Assembly: GCA_002197995.1 (NCBI GenBank)
Contig: NGZR01000006.1
Coordinates: 1,973,001-2,037,000, forward strand
Direction: 5' to 3'
Origin: Gaeumannomyces sp. JS-464
Taxonomy: Eukaryota > Ascomycota > Sordariomycetes > Magnaporthales > Magnaporthaceae
DNA length: 64,000 nucleotides
Shown here: in pieces, positions 20,982 to 31,626 of the stretch
How the letters are laid out: every line of letters starts with the position of its first letter
How positions within the stretch are numbered: position 1 is the first letter of the stretch
The notes under the pieces: model-generated
Seen by the model: the letters and a program-made list of their open reading frames with translations, nothing else
What the model was told of the DNA's origin: nothing
Databases searched by the model: none
Program-made: the position numbers and the translations under genes

Positions 20982-23900
20982 GTACGGAGCCATGTCTTTT
21001 CTGATCGGCACCCTTATCGGATTATACGGTCTCATGGAGTTTCACCCCACGGCTTGGGCGGCTTAGACGGAGGAGAGAGAATACGGTCATGTAGCGAGGA
21101 GTTTTACTGGGGAGCTTTGAGGCCTTTTTTTTTCCCCCAACAACACCCCTTTTTTGTTTTTGTTTTCTCGTGTAGCCTCTGTGCGCACTGCAACCTTCTA
21201 GACCATCAGATACGCGATCAAAGGTTGGCATTCAATTACGTACGGATTCCACATTGCGTAGATCGCCTGCATGTTCGATGGGACATGTGATTCTGTGAAG
21301 GCGACCCGAGCTCGATACCACCCACTTTGAGCACGTGCAGGGGGCGACCGGGCAAACGGGCCTTTTCTGCCTGTCAGAAGCTGAAACGCCGTCATGTCAG
21401 GTGGAGCAAAACCGGGTATATCTTGGCCAAAGTGGAATGCATGCACAACTCGAGCCTGACCACCATCACGCAGCCCTTCCTGCACTTTTGACAATCATAT
21501 TTACATTTCGGGTACCCGGCATGGTCCTTCATCCCGAGAAGGACCGCATATACCTAATCTCATCAGCCTTGCCGGTTTCTACAGCTGTTGATATGTTGCA
21601 TTAGAGGGCAAGTTATGGTAAGCGATGGGCAATAGTGCACTGGTGATCCCTTTTCGGCCCCCAGATTGATCATCTCGCCCCCACAGCCGAACATTTGTCC
21701 GGAGAGCTTGGAATCTGCACCTCTCGGTGAGCACCAAGCTGGGCAGACGCCAACTCGTATGTAGCAAATGAGCCGTTCCTTTCTTATGCACACCCTCTCT
21801 TTCGATGGGCGTGGAAGTATAACTACAGCTATCCTGGGCGAGGAGGCAACGCTAGCTATCCTGTTAAACAACCGTCTTCCATTTAACCATGTCAAGTATT
21901 GCAACGAGTACCTAGAGTGTCCCCTGATAAGTTCGAAGGAGCGTTTTGAGGCAACTTTAAGTAGCGGCTCAATTGTGCCCCGTCTTTCCAGAACCTGCAT
22001 CATGACAACACGAGCAGATACTGCAGCTGGTTAAGAGGCTATCATTGGGAACCTCCGAGCCCCAGTCGGTCCACAACCACCAGGTAGCGGGAGGCGTCCA
22101 GGACATCATATCGTGTGATGATCACAAGGAAGCCCAGGGCGGCAATGCCTTCTCAGTCATGGAACCGGAAGTGGTGTGACAAGGTGAGAAGTAAAAAAGA
22201 GTTACTTGGCCAGTGAGGCTGGGGATAGCCTCACCAGAAGGGGTAATTCATGGGAACCACGGAAGCATTATATAAATAGTGCTCGATAAGGTTGCTTTGA
22301 AGCGTACCCTCTTATGTTGAAGTTGCGACGGATTTGCCACCAGTTACCAAGCTGGTTGGAATTTCAATGTTTGAGTGCGAGAGAGAACTGGCAAACGTCA
22401 GAGAAAGTGAGAGAAATTTTTTTTTTTTTTTTTTTTTTCGTGCGACAGAAAACCCTGACAATTCCGCAAATCCTTCCAGGCTTAATATGCGCACAAGGTC
22501 TGTGCAGAATGTGATGAAGCCACAGAGATGATCAAGATCTTGGCGGGGATCTCTGGTATGGATATGCACATGGCACCCATGGTTTGCTGTAATGTCGCAA
22601 AAGGGTGCGGAAATTAAGAGGAACATTCTGAGTAGGGAAATCAAGTCGTCGCCGGCCCAAAGCTTCGGACAGTGTGTTGTGCCAAGCAGATTGCAGAACG
22701 ACGGCACCTGCTACGGGGTCCCCTGAATCTGAACGTGCTCCTGGGCCCGTCGAGAGGAACGAGGAACTCGGGTCCCAGGTCTGTATCTCCTCAATCGAAA
22801 ATGGTTTCATGATCGAGCCCATTTTTCCCATTAGGTGCGGCTCAAGTTGGCGGTTTACGTAAAAATTGCAACACTGTGGTGGAGACGGGAGATGGGGACA
22901 AGGGAAGGCCCTGATCTGCCCGGTTCGATCTGCTGTGGAACTCAAGCTGGGTGGGTTCTGGAAACAGTGGGGCGCAAGGGAGCCTGGGGGCCAGGTTCTG
23001 GGCTCGAACGACGTGCGTGCGCGCAACCGTGCGAGACCTGGGGTTGCAATTTTAGCCGGTGGGATGGCAAAGTCGATTTGATGCGGCTGCGTGCTTGACG
23101 TGCATAGGTAGCCAGAGCAGCAAAGCAGACGCGCAGGTCCCATCCGTCCCCAGCCAAGACGCAATTCAAACAATCTCTGCACCGCTCTATGTTAAGGGTC
23201 AAGTCTGGTTCAAAAACTGAGGGGCTGGTCGTTCGGTGAATGTCCTATTTTGTCAACACCACGTTTCATCCTGGTGCGAAGGGCCGCGTCGTCTTCGCGC
23301 AATGAGTGGTCGGCAGAGAGGCAGCAGAGGCGCGTCGAAACAATTGCCAGGGGTGCCGTCAACAGGGGATCTGGGCCTATCGTTGCCCTCAATCCTCCAG
23401 CCGTTGACTTGACCCAACAAAAGCTGGAAGGTGGCGAATTTCGGCCCAGTAAGCAGCTGCCGGGCGGGTGGGGCCTCCCCGCCTCCGCTGGATAGCCGCC
23501 GAAGGTGGCGCACAGCGGCGTTCAATCAGCTTGCAAAAACCGCCGTGTGCGATGATCGATCTGGCTGATCCCCTCATCCCGGCCCCTTTCTCCTGCTTCA
23601 TCAGCGCGGCCGCCTCGGTTGCCTTGGGGTCTGCCGACGACAAAACTGCTCGGGCAATGCCAGCAAAAGGAGGCCGGCCGACGGGTTTGCCCGACGACTC
23701 CTATCGCGGCCTGTGAGGACTGCCAGGACCTCGGTTGCCATCATCGATACCACCACCATCACCATCATCCATCCCTCGGCTATCTAAGCTTGTCAATCTA
23801 ATCTGAGACACCGTGTCAACGAGGCATCGGTTCCTGCAGGCGTCGACATTCAGCCCGCTGGCCCCCATCCCACAAAACAAAATCCTCCCAGCCAAAGGGC

Positions 23901-24422
23901 GTCGTTCCCACCGCGGCATCCTCCTCTGGCCCTCGGCCGACTGCATCGCCGCGCCATTTCCCCCTGCATATTCTTTGATCCAAGGACCTGGTCGACGCAG
24001 GTCTACCTCCCTCCTAGAGGCCACCTTATCCTCCGGCTCCTGGCCAAGATGGTCGCCCGCAGAACCGCGCCGCCATGTGGCGGCCGCCTTACCCAGCTGT
24101 GCCTCTTTCCCCCATGAAGAGAATCTCACTGCCGGGTCTGAAAGGTGATCGGACGCGTGGACGCCTGATGGGGTTGTCCGGCTCGTGAAGCCACGGCCGA
24201 CCCCAATGTCGTTTGGATATGTTATAAAGGCGAGGGTTCAGCGTGGACAACTCGTCGAGGAGAGACAGCTTTCTCCTCATTGTCACCAAGTCCTGTTCTG
24301 AGTCGTTCCTTCACCCTTGTTCTAGTATCGACGAGCGCAAGGACGCCGTTTCTTGCCTTTCTTTCTGCTATCCTAATACTTTACGATTAATCAGCACAAG
24401 GCCCCGACATCCTCGACGCACG
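20982..24422. other. Intergenic region, no gene seen
   Basis: Frames are short and overlapping, with no family signature. It contains a 22-base T run at about 22417-22438 and moderately AT-rich patches around 21,200-22,300. About 23,750-23,770 has a CAC/CAT run. Confidence 0.5.
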
Positions 24423-25389
24423 ATGGGGAACGGGGAGCGAAGCACGGGTCAGCCAGGGGAAGACCGCCGGAAGAGGGTCAAGGATCTCCGGCGCGTCGGG
24501 CCTTTGATCTTGGACGCGGACAGACAAGAGTACCTCAGCCATTCGACCACCCACACTTTTGTTCCCACCCTCGGGTGGCTGCGCGCATACTGACACGCGA
24601 CGTGACCAGCAGGTCCTCGACGTATTACAAGCCGGTGTCCTACCACTCCAACCCCGAGCCCGCGGGCCAGGGAGGTCAGCCTGGCGTGCCCGCTGCCGCA
24701 GTCCGCCCGCAAATCTGCCCGTCGACCCCGTCCCCGACCACCGTCTCCTCCCACTACGAAGAACACGAAGCGGGGCCCCAAGATTGCGCTGCTCCAGGCG
24801 CCGCGTACGGAGGCGACCGCTCCTCCGGATCCGATTATGCACATGATCAATACTTTCCGGCGGAGGAGGTGATGGATCCTGCCATGCTGAACAGGGTGTC
24901 CATCACAGCCGCCCAGGGTCGGTGTATGGGTATGTCGCTAAAATAGCGGGAGCCAACCAGCCCCCGTCTGCGCTTGCCCAGGTTTCCTTCAGTGGCCCGT
25001 CCAAGCTAACTTGTCCCCCCGCCCCCGCAAGATCGAGGCAAAACTCTAGGGACACGGTAGATTTGATTGGCACCCAGGCCCGTACGCTGTCCTTGTCGCG
25101 GGTCCCCGAGCTCCCGACCGAGGAGCAGTTTTTGGAACGGCTGAACGGGTACGGCGCCGCCTCGACGCAGTCGCTGCCTCCCTTCAGCACATTCGCGACG
25201 TCTTCGGACCGCAGACGCGCCATAAACGACCGCGAACAGGGTTGTTCAGCACACGCCGGGCTCCTCATGACGGGCAACCTCACCCTGCCGCCCGATGATG
25301 GCAGTGGACACCAGTTGGCGATTGACGTCGAGGATGACGACATCCACTACACAAACATTGCTGGGTACCCTTACCACCAGGGCTCTTGA
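24423..25389 (+). CDS. Hypothetical three-exon protein, disordered
   Basis: I do not recognise it. The support is the exon structure. Exon 1 runs 24423-24529 (MGNGERSTGQPGEDRRKR...). Intron 1 is 24530-24612 with a CTGAC branch site 20 bases before the acceptor. Exon 2 is 24613-24921 (STYYKPVSYHSNPEPAG ... QYFPAEEVMDP). Intron 2 is about 24922-25031 with a CTAAC branch site. Exon 3 is 25032-25389 (SRDTVDLIGTQARTLSL ... DVEDDDIHYTNIAGYPYH). All splice phases agree and give 257 residues. The second donor (GTGTAT) is not ideal. The protein is low-complexity and polar, with PTEEQFLERL as the only helix-like segment. The start codon is a choice, because nothing upstream fixes it. Confidence 0.5.
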
Positions 25390-28300
25390 TCTTGATTGCC
25401 AATGGCTCCTATAAACTCGCGAAGCCGCCAACACGGGGGAGCTGGAACGTCTCCGCAAACCAGGGGAGCAGCGACTGGTAGTCCCCTCCACGCCGGCCCC
25501 TCTGCGCCCAACGCCGTGATTTCTCTTCAATCCTATCCCTCGATCTTTTGTTACTGGAGGACAGCCGCCGGCGGTTTGCATCCAGCTTCGGGTTTCTTTT
25601 CATTGCACCCGTTTCCTTGCACCCCCTGGCCCTTTCTCTCCTGGTCCCCTTCTTCTTTTTTTTCTTTTTTCGGCCGCTGGTCGCCGACAGCTCCGATCCC
25701 CCCCCCCCAAAAAAAAAAAAAAAAAAAAAAAAAAAGCACGCCTCCGTTATGTGTCCAGGAAAAAAAGAAAGAAAAAACAAAAGCGACCCTGTCTCCCCAT
25801 CCCATTCCATCATTCATAATGTGTACTCTCTATCTGATCATCCACCTACCCCTTAATCCTTATCACGTCGGAACAGCTGGTCTGAGGTTGTATGAGTTCT
25901 GCCCGCCAGGAATAGTTTTAATTTCTGATGCCATTTGCTTGCATACCGTGCTCCTCCGCCGCCTCCATGTTCGTCTCCTGCCGTTCAACTTGCTCGTCAC
26001 ACAAGACCTGGCGCCCAAATCTCGATCCCTAGGGGGGCTCAAAGCGTGGGAATCGGCAGCTGTTGTTGGCAAGCTGCCGTGCTGCCGCACCCCGCAATGC
26101 AATTGTCATCATCGACCCCGCGACCAGCCTCCGTGCAAAATGGCAGGTCGCCTGCCACTCCATCCTCAAGCTAGTGCGGTCGCCCAGGCCATTCAGAGAA
26201 GCGTCACGATGCCTCCCTCTTGTGTCCACAAATGCACCTTTGTCTTATCGGATGATGCAGCCATGACCAACTCTTGCTGTCATCGTCGCCAAGTTGTGCT
26301 GCCTTGGGCCACATGCGCCATGCCCTTTATCCGATCTCATTGGTCAGCACCCTGTTTTTGAGCCTGGGGCATTCATTCGATGCCTTATCCCACCCGACAT
26401 CTTCTTCCAGTAGCGCAGGCTGGATTTATGCTGCAGGTGCAGAGACGCCCTACATCCCGCTTCGACATTGGGATACTTGAGGAGGCATTTCGATCTACAG
26501 TGGGTACGCCTTTAGAACAACACCCTTGTGCGTGCAAAAAAAAGAAGGCAACCGATGACCGTGCTTGAGGCTAGCTCGGGGCTGCATCCTTTTTGTCGCA
26601 GGGAGGGCTGCTGCATGCGGGATCTGCTGGCAGCCAAGTTTTGCTATCTCGGGCTGTTTTCGACGCTGGCATCGGGTCATGCGGTCATGATTCATGTAGC
26701 CAGAAGGGGGTGGTGTAGTTCCACGGAAAGTTGAGGAGGAACGCCGAGGTGCTGCTGATCCGTCTTGACCGTGATATTCCGAGGTAGCCCCTGGGCATAT
26801 TCCTGCGAGGCAACGAGTTACCATCCCTTTTTGTGTACTAGGCACTCATGTGTGTAGCAAGTAAGCCCTAGCCAAAAGCTAATTTGGTGTTTATTTTGGG
26901 TTTTAAATTACGGTTTGTGTAACACTTCGACTGCATCTGGAATGAGATGGGGCTTGAAGAGCCGCCTACGCACGCTCAGTTTGACACCGCTGACGTCCTT
27001 GTTACACAGCACCAGTATATATTCGGCGACCAGCCGCCTCTCTCTGGTTACCATTTTCCCTTTCCATCCTTCCAACATCAGAGTCTTGACCCAGGGACCC
27101 GAAGGTGCTTCCAAGCTCTGCCTTTGCCGATACCTTTCCATGAAGAGCGAAACCATGGAAAAGCCTTGACTTCTGGCAAAGTATTTCCTGGCCCCGTTTG
27201 CCATTATCTTTCTTGCTCGCTTGTGGGCTAGCCTACCTCCATCTTTCTCCTTCTCTCATGGACGATTCATGAGCGGTCTCCCCGCTCCACTGGCGTCTGG
27301 TCCTCCGACCTCGCTCTCGTTGCCGCAGCCCTCCCGGCTTCCATCCCATTGGGCTTGGGCAACTACGCTCACAAAAGCCCAAACCCACCCCAGGCCCAAC
27401 CCTTCCAACTCAGCAAAAGACCCGCCTACCTATGCAACTACCCTTACCAAAACGTCAGTTCCCGGCAGCCCAAAGGCGTCTAGGCTCTGACCCGCCCCGA
27501 GTCACGATAACAGCAATCCGGCGCCCGAGGCATAAGGCAACCGCCCCGTGTATTCTTTTTGCCCGAATCGGAAGATCCCCGGAGCTTGCTGTTGGCGGCT
27601 AGGGCTATTTTGGGGCGTGATATGATTCAAGAGATAGCACGGGGTTGGTTGGTAGCCCCTCCTCGCTGACGCCACATTTTTCCAGCCCCTCGCGTGGCTG
27701 CAGCGGATATTTATAGACGCTCCCGTAGTTTTCCATGGGCGGTGTGCTTCGGTACGCCTCTTCGGGTAAAGGATTCAACACCCGCCGTGTGACGACGCAA
27801 GGGATTATGCATACTGGCATTCCCTCCGTCGCTCCCGGCGTTTGCGGGCGTTTGGGCAGCGCAAATTCCTTGCCCGGTGTGTGTTTGCGGGGACTCGGGG
27901 CGGTGCCCGACGATTTTGGTGAGGGGCTCGGGTTCCGTCCCGCCATTATTGGTCGCCTTATCTTGGCGCTTCTGGCGGTCGGATGCTGCCCGAGCACGGC
28001 AGGTCTCCTTTTCCGTCCCCCAAGCCACGTCCTCTTTTCAGAACTAGACTTTCTGAGGAATGAAGCTCCTGAAAGGCGACCTTCACTTTTGCTCCCGCAC
28101 AACCCCTCCATTAGTGAACAAACAACGCATACATCACGCACATTTCGGCGAACGATACGCAGCTTTCCTACATTTGCTCTAGGCGGGTTACATCTACGCG
28201 GTATCGGCCTCAAGCTTCAGAAGTGCCGCTTGGCATAGCTGCGGAAGCCGTAAAGTCCCAACCACCTGGGAAACAGTTGTCTAGAGGCTCTTGAGAGACT

Positions 28301-28476
28301 CCAACTGTAGAGACCAAAACTAGCTTTACTTTCGCATCCATCTCTGTTCCTAGTCCCTCCTATTTGATCAAGCCGTCATCGGAACAAAGCCAGTCTGAAT
28401 ACGAAGTCTTCTGTCATCCAGTTTAGTTGATTGGGGTGATTTCAGAGTCCTATATCTTCCCCCTGGTGTCTTCATC
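25390..28476. other. Intergenic region, no gene seen
   Basis: Contains a run of about 11 C followed by 27 A at 25698-25735, near the 3' end of the previous gene. Frames at 26.9-28.2 kb look random. Nothing recognisable on either strand. Confidence 0.5.
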
Positions 28477-29424
28477 CTAGAGCTCCGCTGGACAAGTTGT
28501 TGCAAACAGGACAAACGGGGAGCTGCAATCGACGCAATACGTCTCGAACACGAGTGAGCGGAAGAGAGCGCACCCAAACCAGCGGTTGAGGAATATGATG
28601 ATCAACGCTTCCAGATCAGACTGGTCAATGCCAAAATGCTTCAGGATGGCAAGTATGAGGGACGAACCCCCAAGAGCTTGTACCAGGAATGCAGCATAGG
28701 AGGCGCCGTAGCCGCCCATCGCCGCACTCTGCATGTAGGCGAAAAGGCTGCGGCGGACAACATTCCCGAGGATGGATTGGACCCAAGCAACTACCGATCC
28801 TGGTCGTGGAGGAACTACAATCAGCAGGTAAACATTACGAAATCATGTGAAAATAAACATGGGAGGGCGGCTACACACCTTTGGCGATGCCGGCAGCGCC
28901 AAACCCATGCGGGAGAGGGGCTGTCGAGGCGACGAAGCCGGGAAACATGATCATGACGAGTACGAGCAGGAGCATGACGGCTCGCCAATAGTGCTCGGCC
29001 GCCCATCTTGCGAGGTAGCAATAGAGCTTCCAAGCTCGGTTCCAGCGCTTCATCCAGCCATCTGACTGGCCGTTGTCAAAGGACTCGTCGTCTTTTTTGG
29101 GCGGCGGTGGCGGGAGCATGCGGATGATGATGGCTTCAGACGCAAAGCCTCCAGGTATCAGGGGACCTAGGCTTGGGAGCGATGCAGTGGAAGGCGGGGC
29201 TGCCGGGACTGCTGGGGAGTTGTCAGAGGGCCAGTCGGGGTGCCCAAGGGATTGTGGGATGGGATCTCCACCCCCAAAGGATGTAGTTGTATCGGTGGCC
29301 TGACCGTCCCCTTGTCAGGTGTGCCAGACAGGAGCCTTGATCGCGAGCCCAGCATCGAGGATTGGTAGATGCCCTGCAAGGGGTTGCCGAGGAGACGACC
29401 CGCGAGGGCCGAAGGCGCCCGCAT
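28477..29424 (-). CDS. IFI6/ISG12 (FAM14)-domain protein with mitochondrial-like N-terminus
   Basis: Member of the Ifi-6-16 (Pfam) family of small hydrophobic helical proteins; animal members sit in mitochondrial or ER membranes and affect apoptosis. The start at 29424 gives MRAPSALAGRLLGNPLQG, an arginine-bearing, acid-free leader resembling a mitochondrial presequence. A proline/serine linker follows, then KKDDESFDNGQ. A membrane helix (AVMLLLVLVMIMFPGFVAS) runs into the family signature: GFGAAGIAKG, a 79-nt intron (28800-28878, phase 1), then SVVAWVQSILGNVVRRSLFA and YMQSAAMGGYGASY. The frame requires one extra base in the CCCC run at plus 29308-29311; restored, the two exons give 289 residues. 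The residues after GYGASY are hydrophobic, and the exact C-terminus is uncertain. Family assignment is firm; the fungal function is unknown. Confidence 0.75.
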
Positions 29425-30239
29425 TATGCGCTGATGGCCAGTGGAGGTTGTGGGAAAGCAGTGAGAGGGCGGAAGGATTGTTGAGTGTTGCGGGACGGAA
29501 AATCGGGTAGGGGGGCACGATGATAAATAGCTGGACAGAAACGTTGGCCGTGAAAGAGATCCTGACTTTTGATTGACTGCCGTAGATCTCTGGGCTGTTC
29601 TAGAATGGGGACCGGCGTACAAAGGGAAGCAAAGCGAATATCCTCCACTTGTGTAGATGGGTGGATGCTGATATCGGGCACCCTGTTGTACCACACGCAG
29701 GAGGCAGCAAGGTTTGTCTGGAAGGCCAGGTGTGACGTCGCTGTGATCTAACTATAAACTCGGCTAAGGAAGATCAGATGGCGACGTGCAGGACATCTGA
29801 TCTCGCAAAAGAATCACGCTACAAGGGTCGTTGGACAATGAATACAAAAGTAGCAAGCGTGGCAATGGTGTGGCGATAATGTGAAATTGAAATGGTGTGT
29901 ACAAATACATGGATATCTGAATAGAAAGTAGCATAGCAAGAAAAGTATCCACCGCACGCTTTACGTAAAAGTTGTCAAGGCAAGGTGGTAAATGGCCCGA
30001 ATGGACAAAAGGCAAAAAAATGAAACAAATTCAGCAGAAGAAATGGCGAACCAGAAGAAATATGAAGAAAGAAGAGGAAAAGATAAGAAAAATGTAGAAA
30101 AAACGCAAGGGGAATCGAGACGCCGGAAATGCCGAACAAAAACCAGCACCATGCAAGAAGAGAAAGAAATGAAACGCTCGCTAAACAAAAAGAAAAGCCA
30201 AAGCCAAGAAAAAAAAGTAGTGCTGTCCATCACAGTCGC
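29425..30239. other. Intergenic region
   Basis: No gene. 29990-30215 is strongly A-rich and purine-biased on the plus strand and forms the 3' flank of the secreted-repeat gene. Confidence 0.6.
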
Positions 30240-30851
30240 TTAGGCACCGACGGTCATGCACTTGACGTAGCCCTTGTCGTTGGAGCGGGAGGCATCGCCG
30301 CAGCTCTCAGTCGCCTCGGTCTTTTATTCGGAGTCCTCCTGCGCGGCCTCCGCCTCCTGGGCATCCTCGCCCTGGGCGGCCTCGTCCTGGGCAGCCTCCT
30401 CGACGGCGATCTCGCCCCGAGCAGCAACGGCCTTGGCGGACATGCACCTGATGTACTCCTTGTCGTTGGCCTTTGAAGGGTCGCCGTTGCAGCCTTCCGT
30501 GGCCTTGGCCTTGTAGTCGCCGCCCATCTGCGAGACGGGTAGCTGGTTGCGGGTCTCGGGGGCGACGGGCGCCGCCTTGGTCTCGCGCTTGGCCGGCTTG
30601 GTCGCCATGCACTTGAAGTAGTCCTTGTCGTTGGCCTTGGACGGGTCGCCGCCGCAGCCCTCCAAGGCGTCGGCCTTGTAGCCGTCGCCCATCTGCGAGA
30701 CGGGCAGCCTGTTGCGGGTCATGCTGCTCAGGGGCATGGACGGGGCGATGGGCGACCGGGCTGCCAGCTGGGTCCTGGACACGGGGTGGGCGGCGACCTG
30801 GGTGGCGTAGAGGGCGACGACGGCGCCGGTGAGGAAGCTGGTGAAGTGCAT
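30240..30851 (-). CDS. Secreted cysteine-repeat protein, in-frame stop before third repeat
   Basis: The start at 30851 gives a signal peptide (MHFTSFLTGAVVALYATQ, cleavage near AAHP). Two near-identical repeats follow: LPVSQMGDGYKADALEGC then GGDPSKANDKDYFKC, and LPVSQMGGDYKAKATEGC then NGDPSKANDKEYIRC. They are linked by a segment with a KR Kex2-type site (PAKRETK) and followed by an acidic, alanine/glutamine-rich stretch. The frame then meets TAA (30324-30326). Without a frame change it continues as KTEATESC, GDASRSNDKGYVKC and MTVGA, stopping at 30240. This is a third repeat unit, with the stop at the position of the conserved Tyr of GYK/DYK. Each unit has two cysteines about 14 residues apart. 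So the gene is either truncated by a recent nonsense change, mis-sequenced, or read through. Function unknown; probably extracellular or cell wall. Confidence 0.75.
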
Positions 30852-31626
30852 ATTGGCGGTTTGGTCGGAGATGGGAGGTATGTAATAGTAGTAGTATTAG
30901 TACTATTGTTGGTTGGAGTGGCTGTGGTGGAGGTGCCGAGAAGGAATTAAGCGTTGGCAAGATTGCTCAAGCTGTTTGGGGTTTTGATGTGGAGGATGGA
31001 GGGTGAGGGGTGAGGGTAGAGTAGACAAAACAGGAGAAATATCGAGGCCAATGGCTAGAATATTTATCATCTCTAGACATGTGCGAACGAAGCCAGATGT
31101 TTCTATTTTCACAGCCAGGAGGATATTGGCTCCTCTATGCTGGCTGGCCTGGAGTCAATCCAGGGAACCGGGAGGCTTGGCAGGGGAGTCTTGGCAGGGA
31201 CGCGATGCCATCCCGCCCCCTCTCAGCAGCTCAATTCGCAAAGTCACCAATGCGGCCCGCCGCTGGGCATCATCGACCGGGTAAATGCTTGTTTTTCCAT
31301 GCATCGAAGCATGGTCGGTAGCGAAACTTTAAACGAGGGAGCCCGAATGGGTAAATTTAGTGCTGTATGTGGGCCCTGGCCGTGGCTGAGGCGATTGTTT
31401 CCCCTTTTTTTTCTGCAAGGCCAGAGAACATCACGTCGATCGTTTTGCGGGAGCGCACCTGGGGGTTTGACTCGGAATTTTTTAGACATCGTGGGGCTCA
31501 GGAGTTTGCTCCGACTCGCTCGATCCATGGCTTCGTTTACCCCTGGAAGTCTATTTTGGGCTTGGCATTCTATGTTACTTCAGACCCCTTCCCGGCGTGT
31601 CCATGCGCGCCTCTCTTGTGGGAGCC
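30852..31626. other. Intergenic region / possible 3' end of next gene
   Basis: No independent gene. A run of TAGTAG-like units lies just upstream of the secreted-repeat start (about 30886-30905). Confidence 0.55.
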
